A DNA stretch of 24,088 bases from a virus, in the IMG/VR virus record IMGVR_UViG_3300036883_000008, positions 1 to 24,088 of that record; one strand, 5' to 3'. The stretch's first letter is position 1. The number at the start of each line of letters is the position of its first letter. Of this stretch, positions 14,730 through 20,796 are shown one piece after another. The notes beneath the pieces are model-generated. The model saw only the letters and a program-made list of their open reading frames with translations, was not told where the DNA came from and did not search any database. The translations under genes were made by a program, and so were the position numbers.

Positions 14730-15805
14730 GCCGCAGCCTTGCGGTGAATGATCTCGATCTCGACGCCCGGCATGACGAGGAACCAGTTCTCGGCGTGCTC
14801 GGCGACCGCCTTAGCCTCGGCTTCCGCTTGAGCCTTGGCTTGCGCCTCAGCCTTGACCTGCGCCTCCTTGGCCTTCTCGGACATGCCGTGCTTATCGAAC
14901 TGGTGCTTCTTCTCGTTCGGATACTTGTGGACGGAACCGAGCGCCTCGACCGTCTCCCAATCGACATAGGCTCCGAGCTTGCCGGGGAACTGCTTGCGCA
15001 ACTCGCCCGTCCTGTTGACCAGCATCGACGGGGCGTAGGCGGCGACCTTGACGTCGCAAAGCACCGCCTCGGGGATTTGCCCCGACCGCTGCACGTCTAA
15101 GATACGGATAAGATTGGGTGAATAATGCCCAAAAAATTCGCCCTTGTTGAAGATCGGGCCGTTATTGTGGCTCAGCGTCCAGATGGTATCGAGCATCATT
15201 TCGGCCGTGAACTCGCCGTCGACGAAGCGCGACAGACAGTCGGTCACGATGCCCCACTTCATGCCGCCGTAACCGCCGTTCCATTTGCAATTATAGAACT
15301 GCCATTTCAAGCAGTCGACATAGGTGCCGATGGTCGCGTTTGGCGGGTTCGTCACGAAGGCGGCCGAGATGCCGCTCTCGCCGCCCTTGATCGACACCGT
15401 GAAGTTCGTGACCGCATCGCCGAACAGCTCTTTCATCTTGGGGGCGTCCTTGGCGAGCGATTGATTGTGCCGGCTCTCGCGGATGCAAATCCACAACAGA
15501 TAATAGAACGCCCGCACGGCCTGCTCGGCCATCTTCTCGTGATAGAGACGGACGAACTCGTTCTCCCAATCGCTCAGGGGCTCCAGAGGCGCGCGGTTCG
15601 CGCCGATCAGCGCCATGCCGTGGTTCAGGCCGTAGAACCAAAGCGCCTCTGTCTCGGGAACCGTGTCCTTGTGCTGGTCCTTGTCGCGGAACGCTTGCAG
15701 CGCGGCGGCGACCTTCGCGCAATGCACGTGGCGCATGTTGCGGTGCGACGTGAGCACTCGCGAGTTGTGGTAGGCCAACGTGTTTTGTGGGTCCGTAAGC
15801 GCCAT
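14726..15805 (-). CDS. Unknown protein, 359 residues, with an Ala/Lys/Glu helix near the C-terminus
   Basis: It starts MALTDPQNTLAYHNSRVLTS, and AGGAGG lies eight bases before the ATG. The body is rich in aromatic residues, with FYYLLWICIRESRHNQSLAK and WQFYNCKWNGGYGGMKWGIV being distinctive, and looks like a folded soluble domain. Residues about 308-340 form a long charged helix of alternating Lys/Ala/Glu units, probably a coiled coil. There is no motif I can name. Its leader resembles that of the PPDK-like gene in promoter-like and ribosome-site parts, so the two may be expressed together. The stop codon overlaps the ATG of the HNH gene. Confidence 0.75.
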   Translation of the reverse strand: MALTDPQNTLAYHNSRVLTSHRNMRHVHCAKVAAALQAFRDKDQHKDTVPETEALWFYGLNHGMALIGANRAPLEPLSDWENEFVRLYHEKMAEQAVRAFYYLLWICIRESRHNQSLAKDAPKMKELFGDAVTNFTVSIKGGESGISAAFVTNPPNATIGTYVDCLKWQFYNCKWNGGYGGMKWGIVTDCLSRFVDGEFTAEMMLDTIWTLSHNNGPIFNKGEFFGHYSPNLIRILDVQRSGQIPEAVLCDVKVAAYAPSMLVNRTGELRKQFPGKLGAYVDWETVEALGSVHKYPNEKKHQFDKHGMSEKAKEAQVKAEAQAKAQAEAEAKAVAEHAENWFLVMPGVEIEIIHRKAAA

Positions 15806-15838
15806 CGCATAAACCTCCTGTTTTCAGCGACTATCTAC

Positions 15839-15866
15839 ATTCTCCCACGAAACCCGGGGAAAACAA
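15839..15866 (-). promoter_or_regulatory. Putative promoter for the 359-residue gene
   Basis: On the minus strand TTGTTT (15866-15861), a 16-bp spacer and GAGAAT (15844-15839) precede the gene by about 35 bases. The leader from here to the ribosome site matches that of the PPDK-like gene over about 57 bases, sharing CCGGGTT, an ATG-x-AG block and GGAGGTT at similar spacing. The -35-like hexamer overlaps the terminator's T-run. The hexamers are weak, so the call rests on the repeated layout. Confidence 0.35.
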
Positions 15867-15899
15867 GGCCGTCAGCGCAATTAATTGCAACAGACGGCC
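15861..15899 (-). terminator. Hairpin terminator with the palindrome in its loop
   Basis: On the minus strand GGCCGTC (15899-15893) pairs with GACGGCC (15873-15867), a perfect 7-bp stem, followed by TTGTTTT. The 19-base loop contains palindrome copy 8, which can itself fold back and extend the stem. Protein binding or folding at the loop could therefore change termination. It lies right after the second phosphatase gene. Confidence 0.6.
15876..15889. repeat. 14-bp palindrome copy 8, CGCAATTAATTGCA
   Basis: Near-perfect palindrome with only the first base changed. It is held between the two arms of the terminator after the second phosphatase gene. Confidence 0.8.
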
Positions 15900-15906
15900 C
15901 GTAGGC

Positions 15907-16419
15907 TTAACGCAGTCCGAACGCCTCGAAGAAGCGATTGCGCCAAGCGGCGACGAACATGTCGCGTGGCAGCGGGCCAACATCGAAATGCTCGACGTAT
16001 TGCTGCTGCTCCTTCGTTTCGACCGCGCGCTTAGAGTAATGTTCGCGCACGTAGCGGACCGGGTCCTTGACGCCAGCGGCCTTGGCCAGCAACGCGAGGA
16101 ACAAGCCCGTGCGGCCCCAGCCGCCCATGCAGCCGACGTAGACGTCGTGACCTTTTAAGGCGACGCGCAGCGTTTCGACGATGACGCGGCGAACCTCGGC
16201 GGCGTCGCGCGGCACCGAGAAGTCCCCGATCGGCAAGTGCAGATCGACCTTCGAGGGGTCGACGCGCTCGGCGCGGACGCAGACACCGAAAGCGCCCTTC
16301 GTCTCATGCGGGAAGAAGTCATACGGCCCGCCCGCGATCTTGACCTTCTTGAACGCGCCGCGCCAACCGAAATTGAGCGGCAGATGCCCGTTCGGTCCAG
16401 CAGCAATATCAAGTCCCAT
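15907..16419 (-). CDS. Tyrosine/dual-specificity-type protein phosphatase 2
   Basis: A 170-residue protein, shorter than phosphatase 1. The active loop is VGCMGGWGRTG (C-x5-R-T). The candidate general acid is the Asp in LPIGDFSVPRD. REHYSKRAVETKEQQQYVEH matches the segment after the loop in phosphatase 1. As there, the residue before the cysteine is glycine. ATG 16419 has GGAGG five bases upstream; an ATG four codons earlier overlaps that site and is unlikely. The gene begins 16 bases after the small gene upstream ends. The two copies probably arose by duplication and may act on different substrates. Protein, nucleotide or RNA phosphate are all possible. Confidence 0.8.
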   Translation of the reverse strand: MGLDIAAGPNGHLPLNFGWRGAFKKVKIAGGPYDFFPHETKGAFGVCVRAERVDPSKVDLHLPIGDFSVPRDAAEVRRVIVETLRVALKGHDVYVGCMGGWGRTGLFLALLAKAAGVKDPVRYVREHYSKRAVETKEQQQYVEHFDVGPLPRDMFVAAWRNRFFEAFGLR

Positions 16420-16434
16420 TTTGCCCTCCATGGC

Positions 16435-16653
16435 TCATGCAGCCTGTTGCGGGTCGAGACGTTCGACCCAAACCACGCTCTGACCTTCCGTGGTCAAAAC
16501 GAAATCGTTGAACCGGCGATTGCCAGCCGCGCCCGTGAAGGGGGCGGACCGCCGCGCCATGCGCGCGAGACGCTTGCTCGTGTCGCCGTAGAGGCCGATG
16601 GCCCGGCCCCGGGCGACAGCGCCTTCGCTCACCTGAAACTCCTTGAACCCCAT
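16435..16653 (-). CDS. Unknown basic protein, 72 residues
   Basis: It starts MGFKEFQVSEGAVARGRAIG. The ATG at 16653 follows GGGGAG by six bases, and the gene overlaps the CsrA-like gene's end by 25 bases. It is rich in Arg and Gly in the middle (SKRLARMARRSAPFTGAAGN), suggesting nucleic-acid binding, and ends with a strand-like stretch (FVLTTEGQSVVWVERL). No family is recognised. Tight overlap with the CsrA-like gene suggests joint expression. Confidence 0.65.
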   Translation of the reverse strand: MGFKEFQVSEGAVARGRAIGLYGDTSKRLARMARRSAPFTGAAGNRRFNDFVLTTEGQSVVWVERLDPQQAA

Positions 16654-16985
16654 ATTTGGCTCCCCTTCGCGAACTTCACGGTCGCCTCGCCGCCGTCGAC
16701 GGGCTCGGGTTTCTCCTCTCCCCGGTAGCGTTCGCCGCGCAAAATCTCGATCTCTCGCGGGGCGTCGATCGCCACCCGGGCAAGACCATTCTGCGGGCGG
16801 TCGCCAGCCGACACGAACACGTCATCGAATATCTCGACGGCCTCCTTGTCCGAGATGCCGAAAACCCGGTCCGTGCGCACGACCCTCAACTCGAACCGGC
16901 GAGGATCGTGGACCTTGTGGACGACGACCTGTTCATCGCCCACGTAGAAGTCCTGACCGACGCGCAGCGAGAGCACTAGGGGCAT
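16629..16985 (-). CDS. CsrA-like RNA-binding protein with an internal insertion
   Basis: A 118-residue protein, against about 60 for CsrA. CsrA's two conserved halves are both visible: LRVGQDFYVGDEQVVVHKV (about 7-25) matches the RVGE-x-(L/F)-x-(I/V)GDE start, and ARVAIDAPREIEILRGERY (69-87) matches CsrA's VRIGVNAPKEVAVHREEIY. The RNA-contacting arginines are kept: Arg8 near the start and Arg83 in the second half. About 32 residues are inserted between them, and about 30 are added at the end. CsrA dimers bind GGA in mRNA leaders and block ribosomes. This protein could redirect host or phage translation, but the insertion might change dimerisation. ATG 16985 follows AAGGAG at spacing nine. A palindrome copy lies directly upstream. 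Confidence 0.7.
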   Translation of the reverse strand: MPLVLSLRVGQDFYVGDEQVVVHKVHDPRRFELRVVRTDRVFGISDKEAVEIFDDVFVSAGDRPQNGLARVAIDAPREIEILRGERYRGEEKPEPVDGGEATVKFAKGSQIWGSRSFR

Positions 16986-17000
16986 AGGGTTCAACTCCTT

Positions 17001-17014
17001 TGCAATTGATTGCA
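17001..17014. repeat. 14-bp palindrome copy 9, TGCAATTGATTGCA
   Basis: G-centred variant filling most of the 39-base gap between the stop of the PPDK-like gene and the ribosome site of the CsrA-like gene. Confidence 0.85.
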
Positions 17015-17024
17015 CAGTTCTAGC

Positions 17025-18923
17025 CTATTTGGCCAGAACTTTGAAGACTGCGTAATCGGTCGGATACGCCGTGTAGCCGCTGCCGACCGTCAGGCCGTCA
17101 AGCTCTTCCGTCTCGTTGACCTTGTTCAGGATGGCGGCGAGGAAGGGCTTTTCGTCTTCGATCTCGCCGAAGCAGTTGGCCAGCAGCTTGTCGCTCTCCT
17201 GCGCGAACTGCGAAGGGGCCGTGGTGTCCAGCTTGATGTAACTGCTGCCGTAATTCCCCTTGATGCCGTGCAACACGGCGTCCAGCGCGTCCGTGCTGCC
17301 CCACCAATGGGCGGCGAAGATGACCTGTGCGTGCCCGACGTCCAGATCGACCGGGGTCGCTTCGGGAACCTCAAGATGAGCCAGCGCGATCCGACCGATC
17401 AGGGCGACTTCCTCGGCGTCCGAGCTGTCGATCACCGGAACGTCCACGTCGACCCACACCTTGCCGGTCGACCCGTCGATCGTGACCTTCTTGGCGTGCT
17501 TCTTCAAGTGATCCATGTCGAGCTCGGTGCAACCGACCACGCAAGCCTTGTCCATCGCGCGGGCGACGACCGCCGCATGGCTGGTGGCTCCCCCGGTCTG
17601 CGTCAGGATGCCGACCGCCTTGGCCATCCCGGCAATATCGTTCGGGCTGGTCTCGTGCGTGATCAGGATACAGAGCTCGCTGCAATTAACTGCATCGTCC
17701 GACGAAAACACAGGCTTGCCGGTCACGACGCCCGGGCAAGCCGGGAGGCCGATCCAATCAGCGTTCAGCTTAAACTTAGGGTCGATCGTCGGGCGACGGA
17801 CGGTCTTGAACTGCTCGACCGTCAGGCGCTTGAAGACCTCGTCGTGCTTGATCACACCAACTTGCCACAGGTCGGCGGCGATCTTGAACGCGGCGCGGGC
17901 GCTGCGCTTGCCGCTGCGGCTCTGGAGGATGAACAGCTTGCCCTGCTGGACCGTGAACTCGACGTCGACCATATCGAGGTAGCTCGCTTCGAGCTTCTCG
18001 CAAACGTGCATCAGTTCGGCATACCAGCCGTAACCGCTGAACTTGTGAAGGTCGAACGGGGTCCTAATACCGGCGACCACGTCCTCGCCTTGGGCGTTGG
18101 TCAGATATTCGCCCATGACGCCCTGCGCTCCGGTCGACGGGTCGCGCGTGAACAGCACGCCCGAGCCGCTGTCGTCGCCCATGTTGCCGAACACCATCGC
18201 CTGCACGTTAACGGCGGTCCCCATGTCCTCGCTGATATTGTTCAGCTTGCGATATTCGATCGCGCGAGGGTTCATCCAGCTATCGAAGACCGCCTTGATG
18301 GCGACCCGCAGCTGCTCCAGCGAATTATTGCTCGGGAACTTGTGACCCTTGTTCTGCTCGAAGGCGGCGAGATAGAGGTCGGAAACGTGCGCCAGCTGCG
18401 ACCCATCGAGATCAGTGTCCTGCTTCGCGCCGTAATGCTGCTTGGCCTTGGCGAGCTGGAACTCGAAGACCTCATGCGGGACGCCGTAGCCGGTCGAACC
18501 GAGCATCTGGATCAACCGGCGCTCGCTGTCGCGCGCGGCGCGATGGCCGATGCGCTCGACCCAAGCCTGCGCGGTTTCAGTCGTCAGGCCGACGTTCAAG
18601 ATCGTGTCCATCATGCCCGGCATGGAAACCGGCGCACCCGAGCGAACGCTGACCAGCGGCATGAAGCCGAACTGCTCGCGCAACCACTCCATGTTCTGGA
18701 CGACTTCTTCCATCAGGCCGGCGATGAAAACGTCCTTGGAGTTCGACGCGCGGTAGGCGTTGCAAATCTCCGTGGTGATCGTGAAGCCGGGCGGCACGTT
18801 CATGCCGTCCTTGGCCATCTTCACGAGCGCAGCGCCCTTGCCGCCGAGGATAGTCTTGGCGGCTTTTTCGTCACCAGTCCACTCGCAAGTAGAACCCGAG
18901 AATTTATAGATGCGTTTGGTCAC
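17025..18923 (-). CDS. PPDK-like protein lacking the PEP/pyruvate domain
   Basis: A 632-residue protein related to pyruvate phosphate dikinase, which is usually about 870-900 residues. The N-terminal ATP-grasp part is complete in outline: GGKGAALVKMAKDGMNVPPG (27-46), SVRSGAPVSMPGMMDTILNV (92-111), QAMVFGNMGDDSGSGVLFTR (241-260) and LFILQSRSGKR (330-340). The phosphohistidine domain has TQTGGATSHAAVVARAM with His449. After about residue 510 the expected PEP-binding barrel is absent, replaced by about 120 residues I cannot place. It should phosphorylate His449 from ATP, but the acceptor is unknown and may not be pyruvate. I chose GTG 18923, with GGAGG five bases upstream, over ATG 18935, which precedes that site. 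It contains palindrome copy 10. Confidence 0.85.
   Translation of the reverse strand: MTKRIYKFSGSTCEWTGDEKAAKTILGGKGAALVKMAKDGMNVPPGFTITTEICNAYRASNSKDVFIAGLMEEVVQNMEWLREQFGFMPLVSVRSGAPVSMPGMMDTILNVGLTTETAQAWVERIGHRAARDSERRLIQMLGSTGYGVPHEVFEFQLAKAKQHYGAKQDTDLDGSQLAHVSDLYLAAFEQNKGHKFPSNNSLEQLRVAIKAVFDSWMNPRAIEYRKLNNISEDMGTAVNVQAMVFGNMGDDSGSGVLFTRDPSTGAQGVMGEYLTNAQGEDVVAGIRTPFDLHKFSGYGWYAELMHVCEKLEASYLDMVDVEFTVQQGKLFILQSRSGKRSARAAFKIAADLWQVGVIKHDEVFKRLTVEQFKTVRRPTIDPKFKLNADWIGLPACPGVVTGKPVFSSDDAVNCSELCILITHETSPNDIAGMAKAVGILTQTGGATSHAAVVARAMDKACVVGCTELDMDHLKKHAKKVTIDGSTGKVWVDVDVPVIDSSDAEEVALIGRIALAHLEVPEATPVDLDVGHAQVIFAAHWWGSTDALDAVLHGIKGNYGSSYIKLDTTAPSQFAQESDKLLANCFGEIEDEKPFLAAILNKVNETEELDGLTVGSGYTAYPTDYAVFKVLAK
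17681..17694. repeat. 14-bp palindrome copy 10, TGCAATTAACTGCA
   Basis: A copy inside the PPDK-like gene (codons for DAVNC, about residues 410-414). The following TCGT is also shared with copy 12, giving 17 identical bases between the PPDK-like gene and the junction before the HNH gene upstream. Confidence 0.8.
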
Positions 18924-18953
18924 TTCAACCTCCATGTATTCCGTGACAACTTC

Positions 18954-18981
18954 ATACTACTTGGAACCCGGAAGAATACAA
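18954..18981 (-). promoter_or_regulatory. Putative promoter for the PPDK-like gene
   Basis: On the minus strand TTGTAT (18981-18976), a 16-bp spacer containing CCGGGTT, and TAGTAT (18959-18954) lie about 30 bases before the GTG start. Spacer length, CCGGGTT and the downstream block as far as GGAGGTT are shared with the leader of the 359-residue gene. The hexamers match the bacterial consensus only partly. It may be a phage-specific promoter or a conserved leader RNA. Confidence 0.35.
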
Positions 18982-18994
18982 GACCAAATCGGCC

Positions 18995-19014
18995 TCATGA
19001 TGCAATTAATTGCA
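18995..19014. repeat. Right direct repeat, with palindrome copy 11 (TGCAATTAATTGCA)
   Basis: TCATGA plus the perfect palindrome at 19001-19014. It repeats the 20 bases at 19441-19460 with two changes. The stop codon and last residues (LQLIAS) of the HNH gene lie in it. Confidence 0.8.
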
Positions 19015-19444
19015 GCGTCTTCGTCCAGCCGCCACGACGTTTCAAACGACGCACGTGATGGGCCGACACGCCATAATCGGCGGCGATAACCGTGGCGGCG
19101 CGCGGGTCTGACACAATTGCCGAGACTTGATCCAAGGTGAGTTTGAGTATGCGGCGCATCTTGCGCTCCCGATCCAAAGCGTTCACCCGATGCGTGCCGG
19201 AGAACAAATGGCCCGGGTTGCAGCAAGGCGGGTTGTCGCAGGAATGGCAGACGATCATGCCGTGGGGAAGCTCATGTTCGCGAGTGAACGCGAACACATG
19301 TGCTCTGCCTACGCGACCGTCGAAACCAAAACGTCCGTAGCCGTCGTCATTGCACGAACCCAACCACGGCCAACAAGCATCGGGTCCACCCGACATGTTG
19401 ACCTTCAACCAAAATCTCGCCTCGGGCTTCGTGTGATTGGTCAT
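18995..19444 (-). CDS. HNH homing endonuclease bounded by direct repeats
   Basis: A 149-residue protein starting MTNHTKPEARFWLKVNMSGG. The HNH_3-type core is AHVFAFTREHELPHGMIVCH with CDNPPCCNPGHLFSGTH and NALDRERK (about residues 48-95). A helix-turn-helix-like end (VIAADYGVSAHHVRRLKRRG) follows. It begins at an ATGA overlap with the upstream gene, and its last codons read LQLIAS. The upstream gene also ends MQLIAS, because both ends lie in copies of a 20-bp repeat. Removing the 446 bases between the repeats would leave the upstream gene whole. The PPDK-like gene follows. There is no obvious ribosome site, so it relies on coupling. Confidence 0.85.
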   Translation of the reverse strand: MTNHTKPEARFWLKVNMSGGPDACWPWLGSCNDDGYGRFGFDGRVGRAHVFAFTREHELPHGMIVCHSCDNPPCCNPGHLFSGTHRVNALDRERKMRRILKLTLDQVSAIVSDPRAATVIAADYGVSAHHVRRLKRRGGWTKTLQLIAS

Positions 19445-19460
19445 GACGCAATTAACTGCA
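19441..19460. repeat. Left direct repeat, with palindrome copy 12 (CGCAATTAACTGCA)
   Basis: TCATGA plus a palindrome variant at 19447-19460. It holds the stop codon of the upstream gene and the ATG of the HNH gene, and repeats 18995-19014 with C/T differences at two positions. Confidence 0.8.
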
Positions 19461-19953
19461 TCGTTCGAGTAGGGTAGAGCCCCATCAGGACGGACTTGCC
19501 AATCAGCTTCTTGGCCTCGGCCACGAGCCGCTGCTCCTCGAACTTCCAGACCGCGCCGTTGCCAGCCGTGTCCTTGCTCTCGTCCTTGAGGTCGTCGATC
19601 AGCAGCAACGAGACGAGCACGGCTTGGTTCTGCTTGTCCTCGATCCGGCCTTCCGAGACGAGCGACAGCGCGAACATGGCGCAAGCGTAGAGCCCGTGGC
19701 GCGGATCATCCGGGGAGAGGTCGCGCAGCAAGGTCACGGCGCAATCGTCGATGCGCTTGGCGAGGCGCGCGATGCTGAGCTGATCGCACTTGGCCAGTGG
19801 CGCGGCGGCGGCCATGTTCAAGCGATGCAGCACGTCAGACCGGAACTCATAGCCGGCCTTCATACACTGCTCAGCCATCAGCACGAGCATATGAGCGGGC
19901 AGGGCGCGCTCGACGACGTCGGCGTCACGGGTCTTGATCTCGTTCGGGTTCAT
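19441..19953 (-). CDS. Unknown helical protein, 170 residues
   Basis: It starts MNPNEIKTRDADVVERALPA with an ATGA overlap on the gene before. It is mostly helical, with LVLMAEQCMKAGYEFRSDVL, LAKRIDDCAVTLLRDLSPDD and a leucine-rich segment (AVLVSLLLIDDLKD). It ends GLYPTRTMQLIAS, where the final five residues are encoded by the repeat shared with the HNH gene next door, so its native end may once have been different. No family is recognised. It forms a pair with the 113-residue gene upstream. Confidence 0.7.
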   Translation of the reverse strand: MNPNEIKTRDADVVERALPAHMLVLMAEQCMKAGYEFRSDVLHRLNMAAAAPLAKCDQLSIARLAKRIDDCAVTLLRDLSPDDPRHGLYACAMFALSLVSEGRIEDKQNQAVLVSLLLIDDLKDESKDTAGNGAVWKFEEQRLVAEAKKLIGKSVLMGLYPTRTMQLIAS

Positions 19954-20291
19954 GGCTGGCTCCGTGTCTTGCGCCGCTTGGTCTTCACAGACTTGAGCTG
20001 CGGCTTCTGGCTGTCAATCTGGTTGCTCACGTCGAGGTAGGGCGTCTCCGCGACGGCGCGGTGCGCGGTGGCGTGAATGTCGAGGAACGGGTCGACGCCC
20101 GTGGTCGAGTGAGCGTCGTCGCGCTCGGGCAGCTCCGTGCCGCCGAGGTCCTGCGCGGTCCGCGTGGCCCAATCGGTCGCGTCGTGGACGGTGACGACAT
20201 AGCCGGCGACGCCGTAGGGCACCTTGGCGCGGTCGAGCTCGTCCGTGAACACGCGCTGGTTCGTGTCGCTTGAGAAGCTATAGCGTGCCAC
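19950..20291 (-). CDS. Unknown protein, 113 residues
   Basis: The likely start is a GTG at 20291 (VARYSFSSDTNQRVFTDELD), with GGGGAG seven bases upstream. The longer reading from further upstream overlaps the HNH gene and is not protein-like there. The N-terminal half is mixed strand and helix (YGVAGYVVTVHDATDWATRT). The C-terminus is strongly basic (KSVKTKRRKTRSQP), suggesting nucleic-acid contact. There is no known motif. Its ribosome site lies inside the end of the AP2-HNH gene. Confidence 0.65.
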   Translation of the reverse strand: MARYSFSSDTNQRVFTDELDRAKVPYGVAGYVVTVHDATDWATRTAQDLGGTELPERDDAHSTTGVDPFLDIHATAHRAVAETPYLDVSNQIDSQKPQLKSVKTKRRKTRSQP

Positions 20292-20796
20292 GATAGAACT
20301 CCCCACGCAATTCCCTAGCGCGCTTTTCGCGGGCCAACGCCGCCTCCTCGAACGTAGAGAACGGACCCATATACTCGCGCTCCCCGTTGGTCTGTATTCG
20401 AGCGTAGATCGTGCCCTTCGTTTGATACACACCAACAAATCCGGTCTGCGTATTAGGGCGAGCTTTAGACGGCGGTTTGTTCCACTCTTGTTGCACGTCC
20501 GTGGCTGGCCTTAGATTGTCCCAATGATTGTTGCCTTTGTCGAGATCGCGATGATCGACCTCATGCTCGGGCCACTCGCCGGTCATGTAGAACCACGCGA
20601 GAATATGCGAGAGGTAGTTGTGCTGATCAACGCGCAAAACCCAATACCCGCGCGTCGAACACCCGGCAATGCTTCCGGCCTTCACTCGACCCTTGTTCAC
20701 GCGCCAAGTCCACAACCCCGTTTCGGGGTCGTAGTGCAAAAGCGTCTTGAGCCGCTCCAGCGTTAGCGTTGAGCTGCCGAACTCATACCGCTTCAT
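20278..20796 (-). CDS. HNH homing endonuclease with AP2 DNA-binding domain, after the large terminase gene
   Basis: A 172-residue protein starting MKRYEFGSSTLTLERLKTLL, overlapping the terminase end by 14 bases. The N-terminal part (YDPETGLWTWRVNKGRVKAG) and LSHILAWFYMTGEWP match the paralog near 11199-11696. The HNH core is VDHRDLDKGNNHWDNLRPAT (about 85-104), followed by an AP2 domain with TGFVGVYQTKGTIYARIQTN. It ends RGEFYRGTL, and the GEF codons give GGGGAG, the ribosome site of the next gene. HNH proteins next to terminases sometimes assist packaging, but the AP2 domain argues for homing here. Confidence 0.85.
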   Translation of the reverse strand: MKRYEFGSSTLTLERLKTLLHYDPETGLWTWRVNKGRVKAGSIAGCSTRGYWVLRVDQHNYLSHILAWFYMTGEWPEHEVDHRDLDKGNNHWDNLRPATDVQQEWNKPPSKARPNTQTGFVGVYQTKGTIYARIQTNGEREYMGPFSTFEEAALAREKRARELRGEFYRGTL

